DNA of 33,313 nt from a virus: positions 594-33,906 of IMG/VR virus record IMGVR_UViG_3300030090_000565; one strand, 5' to 3'. The position numbers and the translations under genes were made by a program. Below the pieces are notes generated by a model, which saw only the letters and a list, made by a program, of their open reading frames with translations, ran no database searches and was not told the DNA's origin. How positions within the stretch are numbered: position 1 is the first letter of the stretch; each line of letters opens with the position of its first letter. Below, one piece after another: positions 22,693 to 30,207 of this stretch.

Positions 22693-24216
22693 ATGTCGTT
22701 AGCAAGGGAGTTCGCTACACGTTATGCAGGACTACGTCAGGCATACGGAACTTTTACAGCTAGCAATGAAACTAGAGAAGATGGAAAGGCAAGTGGTAAA
22801 AACATAACGATATCTAAAGAGTTATCTGATAACGATTTATTAAAGTTATGGGAAGACCATTTGTCTGGTCATCAAAGTGTGGGAATAGTTCCTATAGATG
22901 AACATAATAACTGCGTATGGGGAGCCATAGACGTAGATGAATACCAATTAGATTTAAAAGATTTAGCTATAAAGATTGCTAAACAAGAGCTTCCTTTAGT
23001 GCTTTGCCGTAGTAAAAGTGGTGGAGCTCATATATACATATTTTTAAAAGAGCCTGTAGCAGCTTCGATGTTACAAAGGAAATTAAGACAGATTGCAGCG
23101 TCTATCGGTTATGGACAAGCAGAAATATTTCCTAAACAAACACAATTATTATTAGAAAGAGGGGATAGAGGTAGCACGTTAAATATGCCTTATTTCGGTG
23201 GAGAAAACTCTACACGTTATGCTTACGGTAAAGATGGAGCAGCATTAAGCCCACAAGAATTTTTAGATTATATAAACGATATTGAATTAAGTCCTAGTGC
23301 TTTAGAAAAATTAGAAGCTAGTCCATTAACAGAAACTATGGAGTGGCTAGACCAAGCACCACCGTGTATACAACATCTTGTTGTACAAGGTTTCCCTAAA
23401 GGCTCACGAAACTCAGGGCTGTTTAATGTAGGTGTTTTCTTAAGAAAGAAGTTTCCAGATGATTGGGAAAAAAGATTAGAAGATATAAATATAAAATATA
23501 TGCAACCTCCATTAGGTGCACAAGAAGTTTTAACTGTAGGTAAACAATTACAAAGAAAAGATTATTTTTATAGATGTAATGACCAACCTATAGCAAGTCA
23601 TTGTAATAGTCCTTTATGTAGAACTCGTAAGTTTGGTATTGGTGCTAACGGTGGCACACCTTTATTCAGCAACCTTACAAAACAAGATAGCGACCCACCT
23701 ATATGGTTTTTAGATGTAGAGGGAGGCAGATTAGAATTAGAAACAGACGATTTATTAAACCAAAATAGGTTTCAGCGTAAGTGTATGGACGCTCTTAACA
23801 AAATACCACCTAAAGTAAAAGAAAACGTTTGGAGACAGATAATACAGCAATTACTAGACGCAATAACCATAGTAGAAGTGCCTAAAGAAAGTTCTACTGA
23901 AGGACACTTTATGGAGTTATTAGAAGCTTTCTGTACGGAAAGACCTGCTAGAGAAAGAGATGAATTATTACTACATAAACCTTGGACAGACAATGGTAAA
24001 ACATATTTTAGGTTATTAGATTTAATGGATTATTTACATAGAAATAATTTTAAAGAATACCAAAGAAATAAACTAACTTCTAAATTAAAACAACTACACG
24101 GAGAGCCTCACTTTTTTAACATAAAAGGCAAAGGCATAAACGTATGGTATATAGATGAATTTAAAGCACAAGATGAGCCCCACGACTTACCAGACTTTAA
24201 CGATAATTTATTATGA
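22693..24216 (+). CDS. Archaeo-eukaryotic-type primase (TOTE/primase-polymerase-like)
   Basis: In this 507-aa protein residues 1-175 form an AEP-type catalytic domain. It contains the metal-binding pair D80/D82 in WGAIDVDEY, the nucleotide-binding CRSKSGGAHIYIFLKEP (H113), and AEIFPKQ with a further acidic residue. A C-terminal region has PPCIQHLVVQG and KGSRNSGLFNVGVFLRK, and cysteines C225, C295, C304 and C309, which may form a metal or Fe-S site as in PriL/TOTE-type primases. It would make primers for replication by the polymerase at 30208. It overlaps the AlkB-like gene through ATGA. No ribosome site is obvious, so coupling to the SSB gene is likely. Confidence 0.85.
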   Translation: MSLAREFATRYAGLRQAYGTFTASNETREDGKASGKNITISKELSDNDLLKLWEDHLSGHQSVGIVPIDEHNNCVWGAIDVDEYQLDLKDLAIKIAKQELPLVLCRSKSGGAHIYIFLKEPVAASMLQRKLRQIAASIGYGQAEIFPKQTQLLLERGDRGSTLNMPYFGGENSTRYAYGKDGAALSPQEFLDYINDIELSPSALEKLEASPLTETMEWLDQAPPCIQHLVVQGFPKGSRNSGLFNVGVFLRKKFPDDWEKRLEDINIKYMQPPLGAQEVLTVGKQLQRKDYFYRCNDQPIASHCNSPLCRTRKFGIGANGGTPLFSNLTKQDSDPPIWFLDVEGGRLELETDDLLNQNRFQRKCMDALNKIPPKVKENVWRQIIQQLLDAITIVEVPKESSTEGHFMELLEAFCTERPARERDELLLHKPWTDNGKTYFRLLDLMDYLHRNNFKEYQRNKLTSKLKQLHGEPHFFNIKGKGINVWYIDEFKAQDEPHDLPDFNDNLL

Positions 24217-24800
24217 TAGATTTTAAAAAAGGATATTTTAAAGACCAAAACCCTGTTATAACTGATTGGGATGAGCCAACAATACGAGAGTTTAAAGGAC
24301 ATAAAGTATTAGGCAGACGTACTGCAGGCTTCGGTAATATATTTTCATACGCAGGTAAAACATACGAAGGTCGTCCTTGGTCAAGTAATCATTTAATATT
24401 TAGAATAAAAACTTTAACAGAGCATATGTTGTTAAGAGATTACGGCATGAATGTTGACTTTTCTTTTTGTTTATGTGGTTATTATGGTAACGACGGCAAA
24501 GGTATACCCCACCATTCAGATACTGTTCCTACATTAGATGATTTAGTTGTATCAATATCGTTTGGTGCACCTAGAGTATTTACATGGCGACATTATCAAA
24601 ACGATATAAAACGAAAAACAGATACTAGTGAGATACAAACTAAAATAGAAAATTTTGTAGTAAGTGAAGATACCTACATATTAGAACACGGCGATGTTTT
24701 AATTTTTGATGGGCATAGCCAGATGAAATCTACTCACGCTGTACCCGATATAGTAGAGGCAGAAGAAAGAATAAATCTTACATTTAGGACAGGTATATGA
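24213..24800 (+). CDS. AlkB-like 2OG-Fe(II) dioxygenase
   Basis: This 195-aa protein shows the AlkB-family set: iron ligands H101 and D103 in IPHHSDT, distal H175 in KSTHAVP, and R186/R192 in RINLTFR for 2-oxoglutarate. LEHGDVLIFDGHSQ precedes the last His, and GYYGNDGKGIP the first. AlkB proteins remove alkyl groups from damaged bases; phage copies may repair genome damage or act on modified bases. It is linked by ATGA overlaps to the primase and helicase genes. The presence of a DNA-modification gene pair downstream leaves room for a base-oxidation role, but repair is the default. Confidence 0.9.
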   Translation: MIDFKKGYFKDQNPVITDWDEPTIREFKGHKVLGRRTAGFGNIFSYAGKTYEGRPWSSNHLIFRIKTLTEHMLLRDYGMNVDFSFCLCGYYGNDGKGIPHHSDTVPTLDDLVVSISFGAPRVFTWRHYQNDIKRKTDTSEIQTKIENFVVSEDTYILEHGDVLIFDGHSQMKSTHAVPDIVEAEERINLTFRTGI

Positions 24801-26293
24801 CATTACCTAACCACACACAAGTAATTCTTGGACCTCCTGGAACAGGAAAAACCAGTACATTACTTGGTCTTATAGAAGATGAATTAGAACAAGGCACTAG
24901 TCCAGATAGTATAGGCTTTTTTACTTTTACTAAAAAAGCAGTGAATGAGGGTAAAGAAAGAGCCATGAATAAATTCAGTATAAGTAACAAAGAACTACCT
25001 TATTTTAGAACATTACATTCATTAGCTTTTAGACAACTAGGATTAACTAGAGAAAGTGTAGTAAGTAATTCAGATATAAAAGATTTAAACGAAAAACTTA
25101 ATCTAAAACTAACAGGTAGAACAACTTCTGACGACGGACATCTGTTCGGTATGACCCATGACGACAGGTTAGCTTTTATAGAAAACTTAGCTAGAATGAG
25201 AGATATACCATTAAAACAACAATGGCATGAAGTAGAAGACGCTGTTGGTTGGTTTGAACTAGAACGTTTTGCTAGAGGATTGCATTTATTTAAAGAAGAC
25301 AGGCTTTTAGTAGATTATACCGATATGTTACAAAAATTTTTAACTGAAGGAGATGTGCCTAAACTAGATGTTATGTTTGTAGATGAAGCACAAGATTTAT
25401 CTCCCCTACAATGGGCTGTGGTGCGTAAACTCGCAGAAAAAGCCAAAAAGATATATGTAGCAGGAGATGATGACCAAGCTATTTATAAGTGGGCAGGAGC
25501 AGACGTTGATTATTTAATAGAAAATTCTAAAAACGCTATGGTTTTAAAACAGTCTTATAGAGTACCTTCAGCCGTTCATGAAGTAGCAAAACAATGTATA
25601 GGTCAAGTTAGGTCTAGAATTTATAAAGAATGGACACCTAGAAAAGAAGAAGGATTAGTTAGGTGGGAGCCAAATATAGAATTAGTTAATATGGAGAAAG
25701 GGGATTGGTTAGTATTAGCAAGAACTAATTATTTATTAGAAGATGTTGATGCTTACTGTAGGAACGAAGGTTGGTTTTTTGAAGTAAAAGGTAGACCAAG
25801 TATCCCAGAATCTAAAATAAGAGCTGTTCTTTATTGGGAAAAATTACGTAAAGGTGAGGGTATTTCTTTAAATGAATGTGCCAATATATTGAAGTTTATA
25901 AAAGTCGCTGATTATAAAAAACTAGATATGTTAGATAGTGATATAACTCTACAATACGAAGATTTAAAAAGTCATTTTTCTGACTTACCTGATGGTAAAT
26001 GGTTTGATGTTTTTACATTATTAAGTCCTAAAGAAGTCAGTTATATAAGAGCCATGTTACGTAGAGGAGAAAAGATAACTAAACAACCACGTATACGTTT
26101 GTCTACTATTCATGCTGCTAAAGGAGGCGAAGCTACCAACGTTGTATTATTAACAGATATAACTACAAGAGTTTATAAAAATTATCAACAAAACCCTGAT
26201 GATGAAAATAGGGTGTTTTATGTAGGCGTAACAAGAACAAAAGAAAACTTGTACTTAATAGAGCCTAAAACAACACGCTGCTATCAGTTGTAA
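24797..26293 (+). CDS. UvrD/Rep-type superfamily 1 DNA helicase
   Basis: In this 498-aa protein the motifs appear in order: Walker A GPPGTGKT (12-19), Ia FFTFTKKAVNEGKERA (41-56), motif II FVDEAQD (194-200), motif III GDDDQAIYKWAGA (223-235), motif IV QSYRVP (252-257), V LSTIHAAKGGEA and VI FYVGVTRTKENLYL near the end. It is shorter than UvrD (720 aa) because the 1B/2B insert domains are reduced, as in many phage enzymes. It probably unwinds duplex DNA 3'-5' for replication or recombination. It ends the first replication operon; a 69-base gap follows. Confidence 0.93.
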   Translation: MTLPNHTQVILGPPGTGKTSTLLGLIEDELEQGTSPDSIGFFTFTKKAVNEGKERAMNKFSISNKELPYFRTLHSLAFRQLGLTRESVVSNSDIKDLNEKLNLKLTGRTTSDDGHLFGMTHDDRLAFIENLARMRDIPLKQQWHEVEDAVGWFELERFARGLHLFKEDRLLVDYTDMLQKFLTEGDVPKLDVMFVDEAQDLSPLQWAVVRKLAEKAKKIYVAGDDDQAIYKWAGADVDYLIENSKNAMVLKQSYRVPSAVHEVAKQCIGQVRSRIYKEWTPRKEEGLVRWEPNIELVNMEKGDWLVLARTNYLLEDVDAYCRNEGWFFEVKGRPSIPESKIRAVLYWEKLRKGEGISLNECANILKFIKVADYKKLDMLDSDITLQYEDLKSHFSDLPDGKWFDVFTLLSPKEVSYIRAMLRRGEKITKQPRIRLSTIHAAKGGEATNVVLLTDITTRVYKNYQQNPDDENRVFYVGVTRTKENLYLIEPKTTRCYQL

Positions 26294-26298
26294 AAGTC

Positions 26299-26353
26299 CT
26301 TTACTTTGCATAAGGTTGTAAGATAAAGTAAATAAGTAATATTTTTTAAAAAA
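26299..26353 (+). promoter_or_regulatory. Candidate promoter region with CTTTACTTTG copy 2, inverted repeat and T6A6
   Basis: CTTTACTTTG (26299-26308) is followed by AAAGTAAA (26325-26332), making an 8-bp inverted repeat TTTACTTT/AAAGTAAA with a 17-base spacer. TTGCAT (26306-26311) and TAAATA (26329-26334) are 17 bases apart as weak -35/-10 hexamers. T6A6 (26342-26353) directly precedes the ribosome site AAGGAG. Confidence 0.4.
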
Positions 26354-26362
26354 GGAGAAAAT

Positions 26363-27202
26363 ATGTCATCAATAAGAAAGAAACTACTCGTTAATGAAAA
26401 CGATAGTAAAAACACAAGAATGGATATAGCTAGTGCAGGTGTATTAGCTAATTGGCGACCAGATGAGATAGCTCATATGAGTCGTTTTGATAAAATAGCT
26501 TCGATGTGTATAGCAGAAGCTAAAAAACTAGAAAGACCCCTTGATACTTTCGAGGTAGGTTGTGGAGAATGTTGGACTTTAAGAAATCTATATAAAGCTT
26601 ATGTAGTTAAAAAGTCAGATATTATAAGGTCGTATTATGGTTATGATATCGACCCTGCGTGTGAAATGGAAAACCCTTTTTGGTCTAATGCAGGTAATCC
26701 TTTAAAAGACTCTACATGGTTTCAAAACTTTAACGGTGAAATAAGAATACAAGATTTAACAACTAATCCTGTATTTGATTTAGAAGACGAAAGTATAGAC
26801 TTTTTCTGGACTACTGAAGTTATTGAACATATGGGTAGACAGTTTATAAGGGCTTGGCTAGACGATGCTGCTAGGGCTATGAGACCGAATGCATTAGCTT
26901 TTGTATCTACGCCTAACCATGACGGCTCTAACGATAAACTACCCGAAGACCACGTATATGAGTGGGGTTTCCAAGAACTAAAAGACGAGTTAGAAAGAAA
27001 CTTCGAAATAGTTGACGTTACAGGAACGTTTATCCAATTACCTAATTTAAAGAAAGCTATGAAAGAGCCTAGTATTGGATGGACTCCCGAACAATTTAAG
27101 AAACTAGAAAATAGATACGGCAGACAATTTTTAAGAGTTGTTGCGGCTACATTTTATCCAGAAGTAGCGAATAACTGTTCTTGGGTGTTAAGGAAGAAGT
27201 AA
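26363..27202 (+). CDS. SAM-dependent methyltransferase, class I
   Basis: In this 279-aa protein SAM-binding motif I reads TFEVGCGECWTL (62-73), motif II YYGYDIDPAC (91-100), and the post-motif region DFFWTTEVIEHMGRQFIRAW and MRPNALAFVSTPNH matches class I Rossmann methyltransferases (UbiG/Methyltransf_11 type). There is no NPPY or similar motif of DNA amino-methyltransferases, so a base target cannot be claimed. A strong AAAGGAG ribosome site precedes the start. It opens the operon that holds the thymine-modification pair, so a part in nucleotide or DNA modification is plausible by position only. Confidence 0.85.
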   Translation: MSSIRKKLLVNENDSKNTRMDIASAGVLANWRPDEIAHMSRFDKIASMCIAEAKKLERPLDTFEVGCGECWTLRNLYKAYVVKKSDIIRSYYGYDIDPACEMENPFWSNAGNPLKDSTWFQNFNGEIRIQDLTTNPVFDLEDESIDFFWTTEVIEHMGRQFIRAWLDDAARAMRPNALAFVSTPNHDGSNDKLPEDHVYEWGFQELKDELERNFEIVDVTGTFIQLPNLKKAMKEPSIGWTPEQFKKLENRYGRQFLRVVAATFYPEVANNCSWVLRKK

Positions 27203-27351
27203 TGGGTAGAAAAGTAAGAGAATCTGAATATTGGAAAGGTTTACAAAATGTTAGAAAAAGCAACGCTGTACCTAATTCTGATTTGACTCCTAAAAGACCT
27301 GCAAATAGAAAAGAGCGTAGAGCAGAAGCAAAACTTAGAAGGAAGAAGTAA
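27202..27351 (+). CDS. 49-aa basic protein
   Basis: This frame starts in the upstream stop (taATG) and its stop overlaps the next ATG, so all three genes are coupled. The product begins MGRKVRESEYWKGLQNVRKS and ends KERRAEAKLRRKK; it is highly Lys/Arg rich and likely helical at its end. GGAAGAAG before the ATG can act as a ribosome site. It may bind nucleic acid. No family is recognised. Confidence 0.6.
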   Translation: MGRKVRESEYWKGLQNVRKSNAVPNSDLTPKRPANRKERRAEAKLRRKK

Positions 27352-28256
27352 TGTTTATTCAAGAAGAATTGAATCGTTATTGTTATTGGCAAATAGAACG
27401 TGAAAACATTCGTTTGCAAAAAGAGGTGTCTCAACTCCCACCACCTTGGACAAGCGATTCAATTCTTCGAGAATACAAGTTTTGTCAAGTATTTAGAGAA
27501 GACGACAGAACAACTAGGTGGTTTAAAACCCATATAAGAGAGCCTATGAAAAACTCTCCAGACGTCCTCATGGCTACGGTTATATTCAGATGGTTTAATT
27601 GGATTCCTACAGGAAGAACTCTTATTAAACACGATTTATTAAAAAACTGGAATAGGAAGAAAGCTATAGAAGAAATAACTAAACAACCTAAATGGATAAC
27701 AGGAGCATACATAATTAAAACACCTAACGGTATGGATAAGGTTACAGGAGTTGCTGAATGTGTATCACATATGTGGCAAGACCGAGAATATTTAGCAAAA
27801 GAAATCTTTAAAACTAAATCTTTAGAAGATACTTGGACTCTACTTAGAGATTATCCATACATGGGACCGTTTATGGCTTACGAGGTCGTTACGGATTTAA
27901 GGCATACCTATCTATTAGAAGACGCTAAAGACGTGCTTACGTGGGGCAACGCAGGTCCAGGAGCTATGCGAGGATTAAATAGGTTAACGGGCAGGGAACT
28001 AGGCTACTCTAAACGTAGCCATGATTGGGTAGGAGAAATGCAAGAATTATATAAAATAGTTCAAGCAAAACTTCCCGCACATATTTTACAAAGAAACGAT
28101 ATGAAATATGAAATGAGAGAGATTGAAGGAGGGCTTTGTGAGTTCGATAAATACTCTAGGATATTTAAAGGAGAGGGCAGAACAAGGTCTATATATAAAC
28201 AAAATTCTTTACCAATAGTAGAGGATTTAATTAATGGAGAAAGTAAATATGGGTAA
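27351..28256 (+). CDS. HMUDK-helical / aGPT-pyrophosphorylase-type thymine hypermodification protein
   Basis: This 301-aa protein has the N-terminal block LPPPWTSDSILREYKFC (29-45) followed by QVFREDDRTTRWF, the signature of proteins annotated as alpha-glutamyl/putrescinyl-thymine pyrophosphorylase or 5-hmdU DNA kinase helical domain. Later PYMGPFMAYEVVTDLRHTY and GNAGPGAMRGLNRLTGRE are also typical. These proteins act in phages that replace or decorate thymine via 5-hydroxymethyluracil in DNA. No Walker A motif is present, so the P-loop kinase step must lie elsewhere if it exists. The TS-superfamily gene 300 bases downstream fits a source of 5-hmdUMP. Family is fairly sure; the chemical step is not. 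Confidence 0.82.
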   Translation: MFIQEELNRYCYWQIERENIRLQKEVSQLPPPWTSDSILREYKFCQVFREDDRTTRWFKTHIREPMKNSPDVLMATVIFRWFNWIPTGRTLIKHDLLKNWNRKKAIEEITKQPKWITGAYIIKTPNGMDKVTGVAECVSHMWQDREYLAKEIFKTKSLEDTWTLLRDYPYMGPFMAYEVVTDLRHTYLLEDAKDVLTWGNAGPGAMRGLNRLTGRELGYSKRSHDWVGEMQELYKIVQAKLPAHILQRNDMKYEMREIEGGLCEFDKYSRIFKGEGRTRSIYKQNSLPIVEDLINGESKYG

Positions 28257-28470
28257 AGTAAACGATTATTCCGTACAACTTATAGAAGACTGGGGAGATT
28301 CAGTCGACATACACTATACTCAATTTTTAGAGGTAGCTTTCTTTTTAAAAGTTTCAGCAACAAGAGAAATGGCTGTAGCGTTTATTAAAAGAAAACTTCC
28401 TGGATTAAATGAGTCAGAGATAAATTTTTTAATAGAAGAAATAGTGGGAGGATATCACGATTCATTATGA
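28249..28470 (+). CDS. Small hypothetical protein
   Basis: This protein has 73 aa from ATG 28249, which has GGAGA 8 bases upstream; an in-frame ATG at 28234 would add five residues. It overlaps the end of the previous gene and its stop overlaps the next small frame (ATGA). The protein is acidic and helical (SVQLIEDWGDSVDIHYTQFL, then ESEINFLIEEIVGGYH). No known domain is recognised. Confidence 0.6.
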   Translation: MGKVNDYSVQLIEDWGDSVDIHYTQFLEVAFFLKVSATREMAVAFIKRKLPGLNESEINFLIEEIVGGYHDSL

Positions 28471-28550
28471 CAATCTTAAAGATTTTAATTAGTGTATTTG
28501 CATTAGCAATAGCACTACCTTTAATTGCAATAGTGATGATGGATAAATAA
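28467..28550 (+). CDS. 27-aa single-span membrane peptide
   Basis: This tiny frame begins in an ATGA overlap and ends 2 bases before the TS-like gene. The product is almost entirely a hydrophobic helix (ILKILISVFALAIALPLIAI) with a polar MMDK end. Such peptides occur in phages as membrane modulators, but a random AT-rich frame can look similar. Coupling on both sides is the only further support. Confidence 0.4.
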   Translation: MTILKILISVFALAIALPLIAIVMMDK

Positions 28551-28552
28551 TT

Positions 28553-29590
28553 ATGAAAGTTATAAAAGCAAGAAATGTTAATGGTGCATTATTAAGAGGA
28601 GTGGATTTATTTAAGTCTGTGCTTAACTACTCAACAATAGAAAGCAGAAACGGTAAAACTTTAGAATGTGTTGACCCTGTTACTACTGTGTATTTAAAAC
28701 CAACAGAAAGAGTATGTCTTATAGAAGAAAGAGATGCAAATCCTTTCTTTCATTTTATAGAAAGTATGTGGATGTTAGCAGGTAGAGATGATTTAAAACC
28801 ACTAACTTATTATGTATCTAGTATGAAAGATTTTTCAGATGATGGTGAAACTCTATGGGGAGCTTATGGTAAAAGATGGAGAAAATATTTTCTTAAAGAC
28901 CAAATAGATGTTATTGTTAAGATGTTGAAAAAAGACCCTAACGATAGACGTGCGGTATTACAAATGTGGGACGCTATACATGATTTAGATAAACAAGGTA
29001 AAGACGTGCCGTGTAATACGAACATATATTTTAAAATCAGACTTAATAAATTAAACATGACTGTTTGTAATAGGTCTAACGATATGCTTTGGGGAGCCTA
29101 TGGTGCTAACGTGGTACATATGTCAGTTTTACAAGAATATGTAGCTCACAGATTAGGATTAGAAGTAGGAGTGTACAGACAAATTAGTGATAGTTTCCAC
29201 GTTTATTTAAACAATGTTTGGGACAAAGTAAAAGATTTATCTATAGATTCTTACTCTATCAGAGCTATTATAGACCCATACGATAAACTAGAAAAATATA
29301 ACCCTTATTTTAAACTATTTATAGACCACACAGTTTTAGATTGGGAGCTTGATAGATTTTTTAATTATCATCCTGCTGATTTAGAAACATCAAATAATTG
29401 GGAAAACCCTTGTATGAGGGATGTAGCAGTGCCTATGGCAATAGCTTATTCTAAATATAAAGCTAACCAATTTGATGAAGCATACGAAGTATGCGAAAAA
29501 ATAGTTCCAGTAGACTGGAAGACCGCTTGCCTCAGTTGGCTCCGCACACGAGAAGAGCGTAAAAATAACCTAGCGGAAAAAGGAGAATAA
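28553..29590 (+). CDS. Thymidylate synthase superfamily: dUMP methylase or hydroxymethylase
   Basis: In this 345-aa protein the catalytic Cys is C154 in DVPCNTNIYF. RRAVLQMWD (132-140) holds the phosphate-binding Arg pair, RSND (174-177) with MLWGAYGANVVHM (178-190) replaces the RSxDxxLGxPFN region of ThyA, and DSFHVYLN (213-220) matches the HxY nucleoside contact. N186 at the pyrimidine-recognition site suggests dUMP rather than dCMP (dCMP hydroxymethylases have Asp). With the hypermodification protein just upstream, 5-hydroxymethyl-dUMP is a reasonable product, but plain dTMP synthesis cannot be excluded by sequence alone. It is longer than bacterial ThyA (264 aa). Confidence 0.88.
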   Translation: MKVIKARNVNGALLRGVDLFKSVLNYSTIESRNGKTLECVDPVTTVYLKPTERVCLIEERDANPFFHFIESMWMLAGRDDLKPLTYYVSSMKDFSDDGETLWGAYGKRWRKYFLKDQIDVIVKMLKKDPNDRRAVLQMWDAIHDLDKQGKDVPCNTNIYFKIRLNKLNMTVCNRSNDMLWGAYGANVVHMSVLQEYVAHRLGLEVGVYRQISDSFHVYLNNVWDKVKDLSIDSYSIRAIIDPYDKLEKYNPYFKLFIDHTVLDWELDRFFNYHPADLETSNNWENPCMRDVAVPMAIAYSKYKANQFDEAYEVCEKIVPVDWKTACLSWLRTREERKNNLAEKGE

Positions 29591-29591
29591 T

Positions 29592-29957
29592 ATGAGTGCA
29601 GATTTTGATAAAATGAGAGAAGTCGCTCAACAAGACCTCCATGCCTTAAAAAGAGCCGAAGAATCTTACGGAGACTCTTGGAAAAGACGTGGTGGTGTTG
29701 GTGCTTTTATGATGCTCGCACGTAAGTTTGATAGAGTAGAACACCAGTCAGAAAAACACGGGTGGGATGTTTTTGAGGCAGGCACAGTTTACACTGGCGA
29801 GGCAGGTCTACTAGATGATATACGTGATTTACGTAGGTATTTATTACTCGTAGAACAGGAAATACTTTTACAAACTGAAAACACAACTGAAGTTGTAAAA
29901 GTAGATAATAATAATGATGATACTGTAGGTAATGACACCTACGAGGAGGACATATGA
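29592..29957 (+). CDS. Phage hypothetical protein beside the TS-like gene
   Basis: In this 121-aa protein an N-terminal helix is followed by SYGDSWKRRGGVGAFMMLAR and KFDRVEHQSEKHGWDVF, then LLDDIRDLRRYLLLVEQEIL and an Asn/Asp-rich tail. The YGDSWKRRGG then LDDIRDLRRY pattern recurs in many marine phages and faintly recalls small helical nucleotide-modification-associated domains. I would not assign it. A GGAG ribosome site precedes the start, and it overlaps the next gene by ATGA. Confidence 0.65.
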   Translation: MSADFDKMREVAQQDLHALKRAEESYGDSWKRRGGVGAFMMLARKFDRVEHQSEKHGWDVFEAGTVYTGEAGLLDDIRDLRRYLLLVEQEILLQTENTTEVVKVDNNNDDTVGNDTYEEDI

Positions 29958-30205
29958 GTTGGTTTAAAAGTTTTATTAACTGGATAACACCACCACCAAA
30001 AGAAGTTGATGAAGTTGCTAAAGCTAAAGTTATCAAAAAAGCTGTTAAAGAGGGAACAGTAAAGTTAGATAAATTTAACACACCTATCGTTCAAAAACCG
30101 CAACGTGCTAGAACTAAAAAAGGAACATTTGTAGCTGATGATAAATCTACTCCAGATGTTAACGAAGCATGGGTAGGGGGCAAAGCACCTAAAAAGAAAA
30201 AGTAA
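29954..30205 (+). CDS. Small basic hypothetical protein
   Basis: This 83-aa protein starts MSWFKSFINWITPPPKEVDE, with an amphipathic aromatic N-terminus, then a Lys-rich region ending GGKAPKKKK. GAGGAGG precedes the start. It ends 2 bases before the polymerase gene, so it is likely co-translated with it. It might be a DNA-binding or membrane-surface partner; no family is recognised. Confidence 0.6.
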   Translation: MSWFKSFINWITPPPKEVDEVAKAKVIKKAVKEGTVKLDKFNTPIVQKPQRARTKKGTFVADDKSTPDVNEAWVGGKAPKKKK

Positions 30206-30207
30206 TA

